Source: Nematopogon swammerdamellus (lineage: Eukaryota > Arthropoda > Insecta > Lepidoptera > Adelidae). Taken from it: 64,000 nt of DNA. The notes below the pieces were generated by a model. That model ran no database searches. It saw only the letters and a program-made list of their open reading frames with translations, and was not told the DNA's origin. The DNA lies in the NCBI GenBank assembly GCA_946902875.1, contig OX336343.1, forward strand, positions 20,879,596 through 20,943,595, given 5' to 3'. A program made the position numbers and the translations under genes. This document shows positions 1 through 10,529 of the stretch, one piece after another (within the stretch, counting starts at the first letter, position 1; the number at the start of each line of letters is the position of its first letter).

Positions 1-249
1 CTGTTCAGTCATTTAACTTTATCTCCAAATATATGACATTTTGAGAAAAATGAATAGTTTTGTGCACAACTACATAAGAGTACTTATACGGTTTATTTTT
101 TCAGAATTTTCAAACAACCCTTAATAGGTCAAAGTTCGGCGACAAAAGTGCAGTTTTTGTCAACTTTTAAACGAAATATTTGTTAAAGTAAACTTTTTGA
201 TTATAGCAAAGTTATTTAAAAAAACAAAAATTTTTTTTAGTTTACATTT

Positions 250-480
250 TGAGGTACCCTGTACTTTCCACAGGACTATTAGATAAAATTATCTGTAAAA
301 TTACACATAATTTGGCGTCATTTTCATCTAAATCGGTTCAGTAGGTCCGGAGATATCTGCGTGTGACCGACAGACAGACATACAGACAGAGAGACACCAG
401 AGCGATCCCTAAGGATCCCTTCTTTAGCATTTTGCGACGGGACCCTAAAAATGTGTCGGTCGATGTGCCGAACACCCTGT
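250..480 (+). repeat. LINE/SINE-type 3' region, family H
   Basis: Dispersed repeat. It reads as a retroelement 3' region: a GGTTCAGTAGGTCCGGAGATATC-like segment around 333-358, a run of GACAGACAGACA around 368-390, and a terminal GGGACCCTAAAAA around 440-452. A reverse-strand relative lies at 30150-30360, sharing the gtaccctgtac, cggagatatctgcg and gggtccc blocks in the same order. No coding capacity is seen. The first 250 bases of the window are AT-rich and show nothing recognisable. Confidence 0.5.
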
Positions 481-699
481 ATAATAAGAACTTTTATCAC
501 AGCTCTATTATAAGTTAAGTGAGAATGGTTGCTAACAAACTTCAAATCGTTATAGATCCTAAATGGTCATTCGAAATGAAAAATGCTAAGAGAAACCTAA
601 AGATGATTTTCAAATACCTATTCAACGATACCCCACTTAACATAGTTAGTCAACTTTCATTTTTTTATTTTTCACAATATGGCACCTAGTTGTCGCCAT

Positions 700-886
700 A
701 TTGAATTTTGATTACTGTCATGTCTTTAGTGACACTCGCAAGATTAAGACAAATCGATTGCCGTAAGAATCATCAAAATCGGCCCACGCGTTTAGTCTCT
801 AGTGTGCCACAAAGGAACAAACATACATACATACATACATAGGCTGATAAACACATTACCCTCCTTTGCGTCGCGCAGTCGGGTAA
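700..886. repeat. Older repeat end with (CATA)n run
   Basis: A (CATA)n microsatellite at about 822-840 is followed by an end motif with CGCGCAGTCGGGTAAAA that closes just where the LINE open frame begins. This looks like the end of an older element that the LINE at 885 abuts. The superfamily is not resolved. Confidence 0.35.
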
Positions 887-2399
887 AAATAGTACTAGTA
901 TAGGATATGATGGAATAAGAACAGATATTATTAAAACAAATACGAATTTATTATGTGAACCACTAACAGACACTTTTAATGAGTGTATTTCGGAAGGAAA
1001 ATATCCAGATGAATTAAAAGTAGCAAAAATAATACCACTGTTTAAAAAAGGAAACAAGAAAGAGGTATCTAATTACAGACCATTGTCAATTCTATCACCT
1101 CTAACAAAAATATTTGAAAAAATATTAGCAAAAAAACTATTTAATTACTTCGAAAATAATAATTTGTTCACTGGTAGGCAATATGCATATAGAAAAAACA
1201 AATCTACTATAATGGCTATCAAAGATTTAATAAATAATGTGATAAGAATTTTGAATTCAGGAGATAAATGTGCTGGACTATTCTGCGATTTAAGCAAAGC
1301 TTTTGATTGTGTCAGTCACTCTATCCTTCTAAAAAAATTAGAGTACTATGGAGTACGAGGTCTGCCACTTGCACTAATCACTTCATACCTAACTAATCGT
1401 AAACAGTATGTAGAGATAAGTAACTATAATAAGCAAGGTGAGAATATACCGATTACATCAAAACCACAAAATATAAAATATGGCGTTCCTCAAGGATCTG
1501 TCTTGGGTCCATTATTATTTTTGATTTTTATTAATGATTTACCGAGCAATGTATCAAGATGTAGCATATATTTATTTGCAGATGATACTAGCTGTACAAT
1601 AGATGGTAAATCAATTAATGAAATAAATGAAAATCTTGAGATCACACTAAATGAGCTAACATATTGGTTTAGCAGCAATAACTTAAAATTAAATATGGGC
1701 AAAAGTCAATACATGCATTACAAACTAAAAGATAATTGTAAAAGCAATCGTCAAACCAGTGTTATTAAATTAGATGAAACAGAATGCGTAACATTTTTAG
1801 GAGTAGAAGTGGATAATAAGTTAAATTGGAAAATACAAATTGATAGAGTTTCCAAGAAACTCGCAAGTGCTTGCTACGCTTTGAAAACGCTTAAGAAAAC
1901 ATCTACAATAAAAACATTGAAACTTGTATATTTCGCATATATTGAAGCGATTCTAAGATATGGCCTTGAGGTATGGGGTACATGCCAAGAAGTAAATAAA
2001 ATATTAAAATTACAAAAAAAGGCTATTCGCATTATAACGGGATCAAAATGGGATGATACATGTAGACCTATTTTTAAACAATTAGAAATACTAACTGTAA
2101 TAAACTTATATATTTACATTGTGAGCCTAGATACCTACAATCAGATTGATAATTTTGAAAAGCAAGGCACTCAGCAAAATCGTTATGGACTAAGAGATAG
2201 GAGAAAACTTACATTACCTAAAGTAAGATTAACTTTGATGAAAAAGGGCAATGAATATATGTCCATACTAATTTATAATGCATTGCCTGAGTATATAAAG
2301 GATTTTCAATCAAAGAGTGAATTTAAAAATGGACTCAGGAAATTTCTAGTAGAAAGGCCATTTTATACATTTGATGAATTTTTCTCAGAGTGTAAATAG
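885..2399 (+). CDS. Non-LTR retrotransposon ORF2, reverse transcriptase (5'-truncated)
   Basis: The open frame runs from about 885 to the stop at 2397-2399. The first ATG is at 1083, but RT-like sequence (GYDGIRTDIIK, then VAKIIPLFKKGNKKEVSNYRPLS) is already in frame upstream, so 1083 is not a real start. RT motifs appear in order: CDLSKAFDCVSH (first catalytic Asp), YGVPQGSVLGPLLFLIFIND, and LFADDTS (the catalytic FADD pair). Then come the thumb region and a C-terminal tail ending NALPEYIKDFQSKSEFKNGL. No endonuclease domain remains, so the copy cannot move by itself. It is otherwise intact over about 500 codons, which suggests recent insertion. The tail resembles the CR1/Jockey group (Daphne-like), but the clade is uncertain. 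Product: template-primed reverse transcription of its own RNA, and possibly of SINE RNA. Confidence 0.9.
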   Translation, partial: KNSTSIGYDGIRTDIIKTNTNLLCEPLTDTFNECISEGKYPDELKVAKIIPLFKKGNKKEVSNYRPLSILSPLTKIFEKILAKKLFNYFENNNLFTGRQYAYRKNKSTIMAIKDLINNVIRILNSGDKCAGLFCDLSKAFDCVSHSILLKKLEYYGVRGLPLALITSYLTNRKQYVEISNYNKQGENIPITSKPQNIKYGVPQGSVLGPLLFLIFINDLPSNVSRCSIYLFADDTSCTIDGKSINEINENLEITLNELTYWFSSNNLKLNMGKSQYMHYKLKDNCKSNRQTSVIKLDETECVTFLGVEVDNKLNWKIQIDRVSKKLASACYALKTLKKTSTIKTLKLVYFAYIEAILRYGLEVWGTCQEVNKILKLQKKAIRIITGSKWDDTCRPIFKQLEILTVINLYIYIVSLDTYNQIDNFEKQGTQQNRYGLRDRRKLTLPKVRLTLMKKGNEYMSILIYNALPEYIKDFQSKSEFKNGLRKFLVERPFYTFDEFFSECK

Positions 2400-3109
2400 T
2401 TGTGTGTGTTATGTTATGTCATGTGCATACTATTTTTAGTTCATAGGTAACTAATTTATGTGTTTCTAATGAGTAATGTTTTATTTTCATAATTTATAAT
2501 TTACCTTGCATTTTTATGTTATGTTTATTGTGCTATGGTGTATCTTTTATTGAATTTGACTTTGTGAACATTAGATTTTATTTAATATGCTTTCAATTTG
2601 AATGTAAAACTACCTATCACATTTAACAAAGACAATATATTTTACAGATTTAAAAAAAAAAAAATTTTTTTTATGTTTTAATTAATTTATTCAATTTCAC
2701 TGTTAAATGTTAATCTTAATTTGTAATCATTTATCTTAATTGTGCAATTTGCATTTAACTGATTTTACATTTACATTTACATTGTTTTATTATTCAATTT
2801 CATTGTTAATTTTATCCTAAATTGTAATAGTTATTCTTATTGTGCAATTCACATTTAGCTGATTTTACATTTTGACTAGTAATTTTTATATAGGTATATC
2901 AATTGAATATTGTTTTGATGTTTTTATTTTTCTTTAGTTTTATTATTCAATTTCATTTAAAAAAAAAAAAAAACAATTACTTATATTTTTATTATTTTGC
3001 TAATATGTAATTTGCAATGTTTGTATTGTACGTGTACTAGTGCTAATAGGATCGTCATGCCTGTTTGTGTGTTACCGACGAATTTTAATAAATAAATAAA
3101 TAAATAATA
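2400..3109 (+). mobile_element. 3' UTR and (TAAA)n tail of the LINE at 885
   Basis: AT-rich untranslated region with a (TAAA)n-like tail at about 3086-3109, the likely 3' end of the element. It holds tandem units of roughly 100 bp beginning ATTCAATTTCA (near 2688, 2790 and 2943), each carrying a GTGCAATT..CATTTA..CTGATTTTACATT block. Internal A-runs lie at about 2651-2664 and 2959-2973. Confidence 0.6.
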
Positions 3110-3510
3110 ACAATCGTCTCGAGGTTACGCACACTAAAACAATGTACATGTGCACGCACGCACACAACATTCATAGCCAAACGGACTTCGTGAGATAGTA
3201 TATCTCTATTTTTATGGCGGCTTCAGATTTACAAACAATAGTGCAAACCGTTTTAAAATAAGTATGTATTATGCATGTGTGATTTTAGCTTAAGCTAGGG
3301 TCAACAATCCGGCATGAACTGACGAAGCTCAAAACAGATTACTTTCTGAACATAACGTGTATTAGGTACGCCCGTGCTCATGCATAAAGTATTACCAGTA
3401 AATCCCACTTAATAACGATGTATGAATTCTTTGGCTTCAGTCTGAAATAATACTTGGAAATAACACAGAAAATATCTCGAAATAAACTTCTTTTAAAATT
3501 TTTTTTATTT

Positions 3511-3893
3511 GTTTTTTTTTTTTTCGAAACTGACACGGTTGGCTACATCACCTACAACATCCGTGATGTCAGCCCATAACACCGGGTGAACTAGGTGCCA
3601 TGTCGGTGCTTTCCTTCGATAGTGCCGGCTACACTGAACTGGAGGGAAAACACAAACTATTTACATAGCCGTTTAGACCGACGCTTCATTCAGTGCGGTG
3701 GTACCAACCCGGGCAGGTTGAACCCTACCACCGAGTAAGATCGGAAGGGACCTACAGTTTTACGTGGAATCCGAACCACGGTCATCCTCCAACAATCGAG
3801 CGGTCACCCATCCAAGTACTGACCGCGCCCAGCGTTGCTTAACAATCAATAGCAATAGTCGACAGTCTGCACCACTGAGCTATCGAGGCTAGC
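3511..3893 (-). mobile_element. SINE family A, near full length
   Basis: Read on the minus strand: tRNA-like A-box region (CTCGATAGCTCAGTGGTGCA) at 3870-3890, a 5S rRNA-like segment (GCAACGCTGGGC, GGTCAGTACTTGGATGGGTG) at about 3800-3845, a B box (GGTTCGGATTCC), the conserved body (TACTcGGTGGTAGGGTT, TTGGTACCACCGCACTGAATG, CCGGTGTTATGGGCTGACATCA), and a 3' end GTTTCgA plus an A-run (seen as T on +). Non-coding, presumably a Pol III transcript moved by a LINE. Confidence 0.85.
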
Positions 3894-4295
3894 AAAGTAA
3901 AGTAAATACCTAATTATTATAGTAAAAATGATTGTCAAAAATCTGGGGGCACGGTAGTCCCCCAGCCAAGTCGAGCAAATTACATTGAAAGGAAATTGTA
4001 AAAAAAAATTGAGAAATAATTTTACACAGCCAAGCACGACATTAATTTACTTGAGATGCAAAGGTTGAACGTATCGCTTATAGAGATTTCTATTTTATCT
4101 TCTATTTATAGAGGTTTTATAGTATACTAGCCCATGTCCATCCTGACGGTCCATACTAAATATTGGTCAAAGAATTTTTATAATCGGATGAGTATTTTCG
4201 GAGATTACCTCCTACATCTATATAAACTTAAAAATTTTACCTCTTTACAATATTAGTGTAGATGTACTCGTAGATAAAGAAAATACTTTATTTAA

Positions 4296-4364
4296 CCCTT
4301 TATAGGATGGCAGAACAAAGTGGCCACTTTACTGGCCACTTTGTTCTAGCCGTCCTATAAAGGG
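4296..4364. repeat. Long near-perfect hairpin
   Basis: Two arms of about 31 bases, CCCTTTATAGGA...AACAAAGTGGCCA and its reverse complement, flank a 6-base loop. There is one mismatch and one 1-base gap. It could be a foldback element or a cruciform-prone site. A related short palindrome (GCGGCCACTTTAGTGGCCGC) lies at 59741-59760. Confidence 0.7.
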
Positions 4365-4433
4365 TACATGAATATACAATAATTTAAGCTAATAGGTACA
4401 AAAAATAAAATATCTATAAATAAAAATATTCCT

Positions 4434-4570
4434 CCATCGTCGGCGAAATTGGCATTGTGCCGATGACGGAGGCAGCGTTCCCCCTCTGAATGGCTAGGCT
4501 GATCTTCTGCCTAAGGTAGCTTGGCGCGCGGATGTCCCCAGACGCCTCCGTGAGCAGTTTACCAAGCTCT
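4434..4570 (-). pseudogene. Retroelement ORF fragment
   Basis: The minus strand is open for about 45 codons, reading ELGKLLTEASGDIRAPSYL then RQKISLAIQRGNAASVIGT. The QRGNAASVxGT stretch is, from memory, frequent in insect retroelement proteins. The fragment is cut at both ends. It is unlike the AT-rich flanks in GC content, which supports a coding origin. Confidence 0.45.
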
Positions 4571-4632
4571 TAGATATATATCTTTAAGAATCTAATTTAT
4601 TAATAGTTATTCTTTCTAAATTTAAATATCTA

Positions 4633-4970
4633 CATATACATATCACACACGCTGAATCCCGACAATCGGGGTACAGAGCAATCGGTGTTGTGCTGCAAGA
4701 ACTCTGCTAAATTACAGCACAACACCGACCACCACGTTCCGCAAAGTATTCGAACAAGACATCGATCGATCAAGCAGCAAGTAAGGCACGAAGAACCACC
4801 TGCTGCATGACTTGGTGGAAGTACCGTGCCAAAGTGAGAGGTGGCGAGCCTGTCGCCCTTTAGCACGGTATCTTGTCCTTATCCCTTAGTCGCATTTTAC
4901 GACATGCACGGGGAGAGATGCAGTGGGGCTATTCTTTTTAAGTACCAGCCCCACACAGTACAAATTTAAA
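4633..4970 (-). mobile_element. SINE-like family C, near full length
   Basis: Minus-strand order: head GTACTGTGTGGGGCTGGTAC and AGCCCCACTGCATCTCTCCC, core GTCGTAAAATGCGACTAAGGG, a middle with ATGCAGCAGGTGGTTC-like sequence, and a 13-bp hairpin (CGGTGTTGTGCTG paired with CAGCACAACACCG). The 3' end is CCCGATTGTCGGGATTCAGCGTGTGTGATATGTATATG, so the tail is only weakly (TATG)n here. No coding frame is supported. Confidence 0.8.
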
Positions 4971-5354
4971 TATCTATATTTTAATAATTTAAGAGTATTT
5001 ATTTCGCTTATATTAAGTGTTTATTAAGCACACTATTTTAGAACCTAACTAAGTAGGTACGGACGTGTGTAGGTAAATACCTAAATATTTAAACTAAATT
5101 AAAATTTTGATTAATTATTACTTAATTAAATTTATATTATATAAAGTCGACAATATTTTTTTAAATATTGTATTTGTATATTTAATTATCTGAATATTTT
5201 GAATAAATTAAAATAATTGTTTACTATAGCCCAAAACATTTTAGGGTTCGGTAATACCTATAAGAAAATCAAATTTTATTTAATATTTATTCATACTGAA
5301 TAATTATATTTATATTTACGACAGAATATATTTCACCAGAGTAAAAAAATTTAA

Positions 5355-6042
5355 ACACGTTTCGAAAGATCCGATGATGGACGAGGGACAAAAACAAAGT
5401 AAAAATATTTGAACGACGCGACGACGTGGGATGAATGATTTGCCCAATTTCGATTTTTTGCCAGTGTTACTTTTATATTGATGAATCCAATAAGCGAATT
5501 TGTCAGCCTCGGTAGCTCATTGGTGCGGTCGGACCGCTGAGCGCGGTCAGTACTTGGATGGGTGACCGCTCGACCGTTGGAGGCTGACCGTGTTTCGGAT
5601 TCCACTTTAAACTGTAGGTTCCTTCCCTTCTTAGCTTAATAGGTGGTAGGGTTTATCCCGGCCGGGTTGGTACCACCGCACTTAACGAAGCGTCTGTCGA
5701 AATGGCTATGTAAATAGTTCGTGTTTTCCGTTGTCCAGTTCAGTGTAGCCGACATGAAATGAAGGTAAGCACTGACATGGCACCTGGTTAACCCGGTGTT
5801 ATCGGCTGAAATCACGGATGTTGTAGGTGTGTGTGTAGCCAACCGTGCCAGTTTCCGTAATAAAAAAAAACGTTTTGCACGATCTAATGATGGAGGAGGG
5901 ACTTTGGCTATTTTTAATTTAAATTTATTTTTAATTCAATTTAAATAGCGAAGTAAAAATATTTGAACGACGTGACATAATTGAATTGCCCCGTTTCCGA
6001 TTTTTGGCCAGTGTTACTTTTATATTTATGATCCAATAAGCG
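5355..6042. repeat. Local tandem duplication bracketing a SINE
   Basis: Unit 1 (5355-5500) and unit 2 (5871-6042) share order and sequence: GATGATGGA.GAGGGAC, AAGTAAAAATATTTGAACGACG, TTTCCGATTTTTgGCCAGTG, ACTTTTATATT, ATCCAATAAGCG. SINE A occupies the junction between the units. Unit 2 has an insertion of about 25 bases and diverges by point changes. Confidence 0.7.
5502..5870 (+). mobile_element. SINE family A, near full length
   Basis: Starts TGTCAGCCTCGGTAGCTCAT. The A-box region is followed directly by 5S-like GCGCGGTCAGTACTTGGATG (the upstream half of the 5S block is deleted). Then come the B-box region GTTTCGGATTCC, the body, and GCCAGTTTCCGTAAT with an A-run. It lies between two tandem units. 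Confidence 0.85.
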
Positions 6043-6139
6043 TTTTGTCGGGAGGGAAAATATGACGTAGATTGAGGGATTTGGCAAGTAATCACTATTG
6101 AAGCTTCCGCTTCCGGGCGATGGTATCCAATAAGTTTCC

Positions 6140-6285
6140 TATATATTAATAGAATAGAATAGAAACTCTTTATTGTACCTACACAATTTCTTGGTACACG
6201 ACAAGAAAGGAGAAATACAGGAGTGCGCAAAGCGGACTTATCACTGCAAGTGATTTCTTCCTGTCAACCTTTGGGGGATCTACAC
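6140..6285 (-). mobile_element. LINE 3' end remnant
   Basis: Read on the minus strand it has AGGTTGACAGGAAGAAATCACTTGCAGTGATAAGTCCGC and an AATAAAGAGTTTCTATTCTATTCTA-like tail, i.e. a (TTCTA)n end. Relatives in the window: 15545-15696, 20985-21125 and 31079-31190(-). All join an AATAAAG signal to a short tandem tail, the hallmark of CR1/Jockey-type 3' ends. Confidence 0.55.
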
Positions 6286-6341
6286 TATAATATGATATAA
6301 TATTATAAAGGGGTAAAGTTTGTAAGTTTGTATACTTATCC

Positions 6342-6731
6342 CATTTTTTTTTATGGAATTGTCAACCGTGTCGGTTGGCTACGTCACCTACTTACATTCG
6401 TGATGTCAGGCCATAACACCTTGGTGAACTAGGTGCCATGTCAGTGCTTACCTTCGGTCGTGCTGGCTACACTGAACTGGACGGAAAACGCGAACTATTT
6501 ACATAGCCATTTCAACCGACCTTTCATTCAGTGCGATGGTACCAACCTACTCGTATTAAGGTAAGTAGGAAAGGGAGGTCCCTTCACAGTTTTACGTGGA
6601 ATCCGAACCACGGTCAGCCTCCGACGGTCGAGCGGTCACCCATACATCCACTGACCGCGCCCAGGTGTGCTTATGATCCGACCGACGACGACAGTCGACC
6701 GACCGCACCACTGAGCTACCGAGGCTGACAA
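6342..6731 (-). mobile_element. SINE family A, full length, second 5S variant
   Basis: Full module order as for family A. The 5S-like block carries AAGCACACCTGGGCGCGGTCAG in place of AAGCAACGCTGGGCGCGGTCAG and has a damaged GGATGTATGGGTGACCGC. The same AAGCACACCTGGG variant occurs at 32563-32717 and 44509-44850, marking a subfamily. A further 3'-end-only A fragment follows at 6774-6831(-). Confidence 0.85.
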
Positions 6732-7109
6732 AAATATATACTAGTTATTGTCTTTTTTTTTTATTAATTTTTTTTTATTGGAGACTGACACGGTTGTCTA
6801 CATCACCTACAACATCCGTGATGTCAGCCCATTATTATTTATTTGAAACTTTCTGCGTAGCTCATAGGAGTATATTATTATCTCGATGACATATATACGT
6901 CGCGTTTCAGCCAGCTATTCGTGCGTGACGCAACTAACAATAAGAATACTGACAACCTAGAAAGGGTTTCGTTGTAGTCTCTCATTCAGCACTCGAGTGC
7001 TCATTTTAATAAATTCGTGGGCTGTTCCGCAAAAAGTAAAGGTCCCAGTGTTCAAGGTCAAGGAATGTTATTGAATATTGTTTCAATGAATTTTTTCATA
7101 TAGTACATA

Positions 7110-7446
7110 AAAAACCGGCCAAGTGCGAGTCGAACTCGCGCACCGAGGGTTCCGTATCGCCATGTCATGGTCAACGCCACGCACGCCATCTATGGATTAG
7201 TTAAAATGCTTCATACTGTTTTCGGTAGATGGCGCGCATACACTTTTTAGTCTATTGTGAAAATTTCATATTTTTATTATTTGTTATATCGGGCACAATA
7301 ACACATATTCTGCAAAAATTTCAACGGGCTACCTATTACGCTTAAAGAGATAAAGCCGTCGGACAGACAGACAGACAGCTCGACAGACAGACAGACGGCG
7401 TAGGCTTAGTAATAGGGTCCCGTACGACGGATACGGAACCCTAAAA
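7110..7446 (+). mobile_element. Family F repeat (ACCGGCCAAGTGCGAGTCG element)
   Basis: Begins AAAACCGGCCAAGTGCGAGT, then GAACTCGCGCACCGAGGGTTCCG. Middle: AGATGGCGCGCATACACTTTTTAG and CACATATTCTGCAAAAATTTCAACGGGC. End: GACAGACAGACAG runs, TTAGTAATAGGGTCCCG and a terminal GGAACCCTAAAAA. Non-coding. Other copies: 13795-14010, 18541-19301(-), 31766-32370, 43196-43582, 53350-53947 (variant), 58728-59095(-) and 61128-61465(-). Confidence 0.75.
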
Positions 7447-7697
7447 ACATTAAATTTCACGATTTGCATGGGCAAGTATATTTTGATGGCATTAGATTTC
7501 CTACATAACTGTAGATTATCAGCGTACATCATAGTAATTTCAATTGTAACATGGAAACCCCTAAAGAAAGGATAATAAGGGAAATTAATAATATTGTAGA
7601 TATAGATAGAACATATTTTATTGCTCGAAAACCATTTTACATAAACAAACATAATATTATTTTTGTATATTTTAATATAGGTGGATATTATAATTAA

Positions 7698-7920
7698 CAA
7701 GCTGTGCCCGCGGCTCCGCCCGCTCTCATTTCACTTCACTGCTAACCTCATAAGCTATTTAGCGTGATAGTAAGTAGCCTATAGTTGATGGGAAGAATCA
7801 AGCTATCCGTAGAATTTTGTTTTATTAAAATCGGTTCAGTGGTTCTCGAATTATAAGCGGGCAGACAAACACTCAGACAGACAGAAAGCAGACGTTGGAT
7901 TTTATTATAGGTAAGGATGT
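7698..7920 (+). mobile_element. Family G repeat (RTE-like 3' end)
   Basis: From ACAAGCTGTGCCCGCGGCTC through AAGTAGCCTATAGTTGATGG and AAAATCGGTTCAGTGGTTCTCG to GCAGACGTTGGATTTTATTATAGG. Matching copies lie at 48712-48960(-) and 56226-56475, all ending at the same ATTATAGGTAAGGAT point, so the ends are real. No ORF. Confidence 0.65.
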
Positions 7921-7980
7921 AAAAATCCGTATTGTATCCTGTCTTGTATTCGAAATGTGAAATAAATACCTATATAAAAT

Positions 7981-8213
7981 AATAATAAACTTTATGCCAC
8001 TTTATGTGTGGCAAAGGCGGTCTTATTGCCTTAGGCAATTTCCTCTAGTCAAGCCGGTGGACATACATTTTTACATGGAAACCGAACTATGGGTGAAGGT
8101 GTGCACGTAAATTAAAAAAAATCAGAAATACTCGTTGGTACACGCCGCCGGTTGGAGTCGAACCACGGACCTCTTGCAAGAGAAGCCGACGCCCAAACCA
8201 CTCGGCCACCCAC
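7981..8213 (-). mobile_element. LINE 3' tail remnant plus SINE B head fragment
   Basis: 7981-8060 reads (minus) like the LINE 3' region GACTAGAGGAAATTGCCTAAGGCAATAAGACCGCC. 8079-8213 is the 5' part of SINE family B: GGTGGGTGGCCGAGTGGTTT, GGCTTCTCTTGCAAGAGG and GGTTCGACTCCAACCGG-like B box, then CGTGTACC. The body is missing. tRNA scanners may call this a pseudogene. Confidence 0.6.
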
Positions 8214-8229
8214 CGCCTATGATATATAT

Positions 8230-8798
8230 AAGGTCTTTCAATAGTAGGTAACGATACTCTAAGGGGTGTATGTGTATCAGATACTGATCACGTTCCCATA
8301 CCCATTTTTTTACAATATAAAAAACATACTTATTAAGGTTAAATACGCGCACTTCACGTATTAAATTTGAGGAGTGAGTAGGTTTTTTATATCGTAAAAA
8401 AAATTGGTTGTCTGTAAAGTCGGTTTACGGACGATAGTTTTACGTGATGACGTGGAATAATCGTAGTACCTACATAGATCAAAGATCAGTAATTTCTATT
8501 TCCAGTAGAAAGATTAATCACATGAACACATCAGCTAGAGCTTCTTGTTCATTAAAAAAAAAAAAAAATCTTGTGACTGGTCATCCAAACTTCTGTTGTC
8601 TGATCTTGACAGTTTTACTTCTTAAGACGTTTCCATGGTAACTTTGAATATCAACGCTACACACTTTCGTGCGTGCAGCCGGTGCTCATCAATTTATAAG
8701 ACGTGACGTCATCACGTCAAAAATTGGTATGTGATCGTGATCAGTATCTGATAGACATACACCCCTTAGCGTATCGTTACCTACTAATGAAAGACCTT
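8230..8798. mobile_element. AAGGTCTTTCA-type MITE, 569 bp
   Basis: Terminal inverted repeats of about 80 bp: AAGGTCTTTCAATAGTAGG, then TAACGATACTCTAAGGGGTG and CAGATACTGATCACGTTCCC on the left. The reverse complement ends at 8798 on the right. Both ends sit in TATATA sequence, the apparent target. Internal text includes GCGCACTTCACGTATTAAAT, shared with 45575-47125. No transposase frame, so non-autonomous. Confidence 0.75.
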
Positions 8799-9044
8799 AT
8801 ATATATGTATATATAATTTTTTTTTAAACGAGGCACGAATAACAATAATATTAGTCCAAGCTCTGGGATGTTTGGTATAATTAGGATGATCTAGTTTTTT
8901 ATGACGGAAATCGGGACGATGTATTATAGGACTAAAAGCAAATCTGACCCTAAGATTTTCTCCGATTAAGATAACTTCCCATCCTACTGCTCAGTCTCTA
9001 TGTAAGATAAAGTGAACTGTTATCTCTCGGAGATGTGTCAGATT

Positions 9045-10500
9045 TCATTGGAACGACCAAACGCACTGACATGGCGCCTAGCTCACTGAGGTGTGATGGG
9101 CGTAGTTGGTCATGTGGCCAAACATGTCAGGTCGCATAAAAAAAGAAATCGTACGCGAAAACAGTGTGCAAATCGGTGGAGCCGTTCTTGAGTTAAGAGC
9201 GAACATACAGAAAATGATTACGGTGCGCTTTATAATAATTTAGATACGTATTCGTTTTCATTTACTGCGATTATGACACACATTTACTCGATATTTTAAA
9301 ATTATCAACACAAACATTGAATACAATATTTAGTATCTTTAAAATGTACTTACTTAAAATTTAATATAGATTTATTTTAACCAGTGGCGGGGCAAGGCCT
9401 ACATTTGATGTGGACAAGATATTTTTTGCGAGGTCCTCTCTGGTGGCATGGATTTTATGGATTTTCACTGTTGAAATAGATTTCCGGTATACTGATCAAA
9501 TCAAACATTTTTGTCAGCACAGCTTTCGTCGATAAAAGTAAACATAATCAAATTGCAATAATACAGCCTTCACTGCCTCTGTCTTGCGTTCCCATCTTGT
9601 GTCTGATAAAGGCTTTATAGTAAGCTTTAGTTTGCCTTTTATTAAGTCTAAACATGTTTACTCGGGGTATCTTTTAATAGATCTTGCTGAATATTTTTCA
9701 TGAATCAAAGCTGCATGAACTTTCGAGGCGCGAGGCCCCTCGGGCCGCGAGGCCGTGGGCGGTCGCCCCTTTTAAATCGAATGTCAAGTGAATCACCACC
9801 GACAGTCGCGTTGAGGCACAGGCGTCTGGTCACCCTACTCTCCCGCTCAATACATTAGTAACGAACGGTCGTTTTAACAGCGAAATTCGGCGAATGTTTA
9901 CACTTCGGCGTGTAATTTGAATATGTAAACTCACATCTTACTTGCGTCGCTCTCGAAAATGAAGACTCCCTTGCAAACAGTTCCTTAAGGAGGTAGACCC
10001 ATGAATCATGTAAGTGATTCAGTTAAGTCTGTAGTTTTGGCCGCCTGCTTCATGAATAATTTACTAAATTAGTTTTTTATCTTGAGCTTGAGCGAGGATT
10101 TTTGGTGCTGAAGTGAATTGTGAGATGAAAAATGCTAAAGTTGGCAGTTTAAACAAATTAGAATGAACATAGGACCCGACTACGGCATTTTATGCTGCTG
10201 TTTATGATTAACTTGCCTTGTTTTTGTCGTCTTTCATAGTCGGGTTTTATAAACAATTTTTCGATTAAGTAGGTGCTGATGCTGAACTGAATTTCCCTCC
10301 TGAACGCACCCTCTCTAAAATTATTCATCCATTTTCATATTTTCAGGTTCGAGCGCGTCATTTTTACAAATATTCAAGTAAAATATTGGTCGTAATAATG
10401 GAGGAGTAATCCTTCCATTTGCAGTATTTTTCAGTCAGCAAAAAATGGGTATAAAATACACCCTTATAACGAAGTACGTTTTTCGCTGATTGGAGTTTGT
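9045..10500. other. Mostly unassigned, with two degenerate transposon traces
   Basis: 9070-9140 carries a diverged SINE-A-like tail (CACTGACATGGCGCCTAGCTCA then a short A-run). About 9382-9780 may be an old hAT-type remnant: it opens CAGTGGCGGGGCAAGG and has a GC-rich GAGGCCGTGGGCGGTCGCCC stretch, but a matching opposite terminus was not found. The rest is AT-rich and shows nothing recognisable. Confidence 0.3.
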
Positions 10501-10529
10501 AGTATTTGTACATTGTATGTATTTTTATG

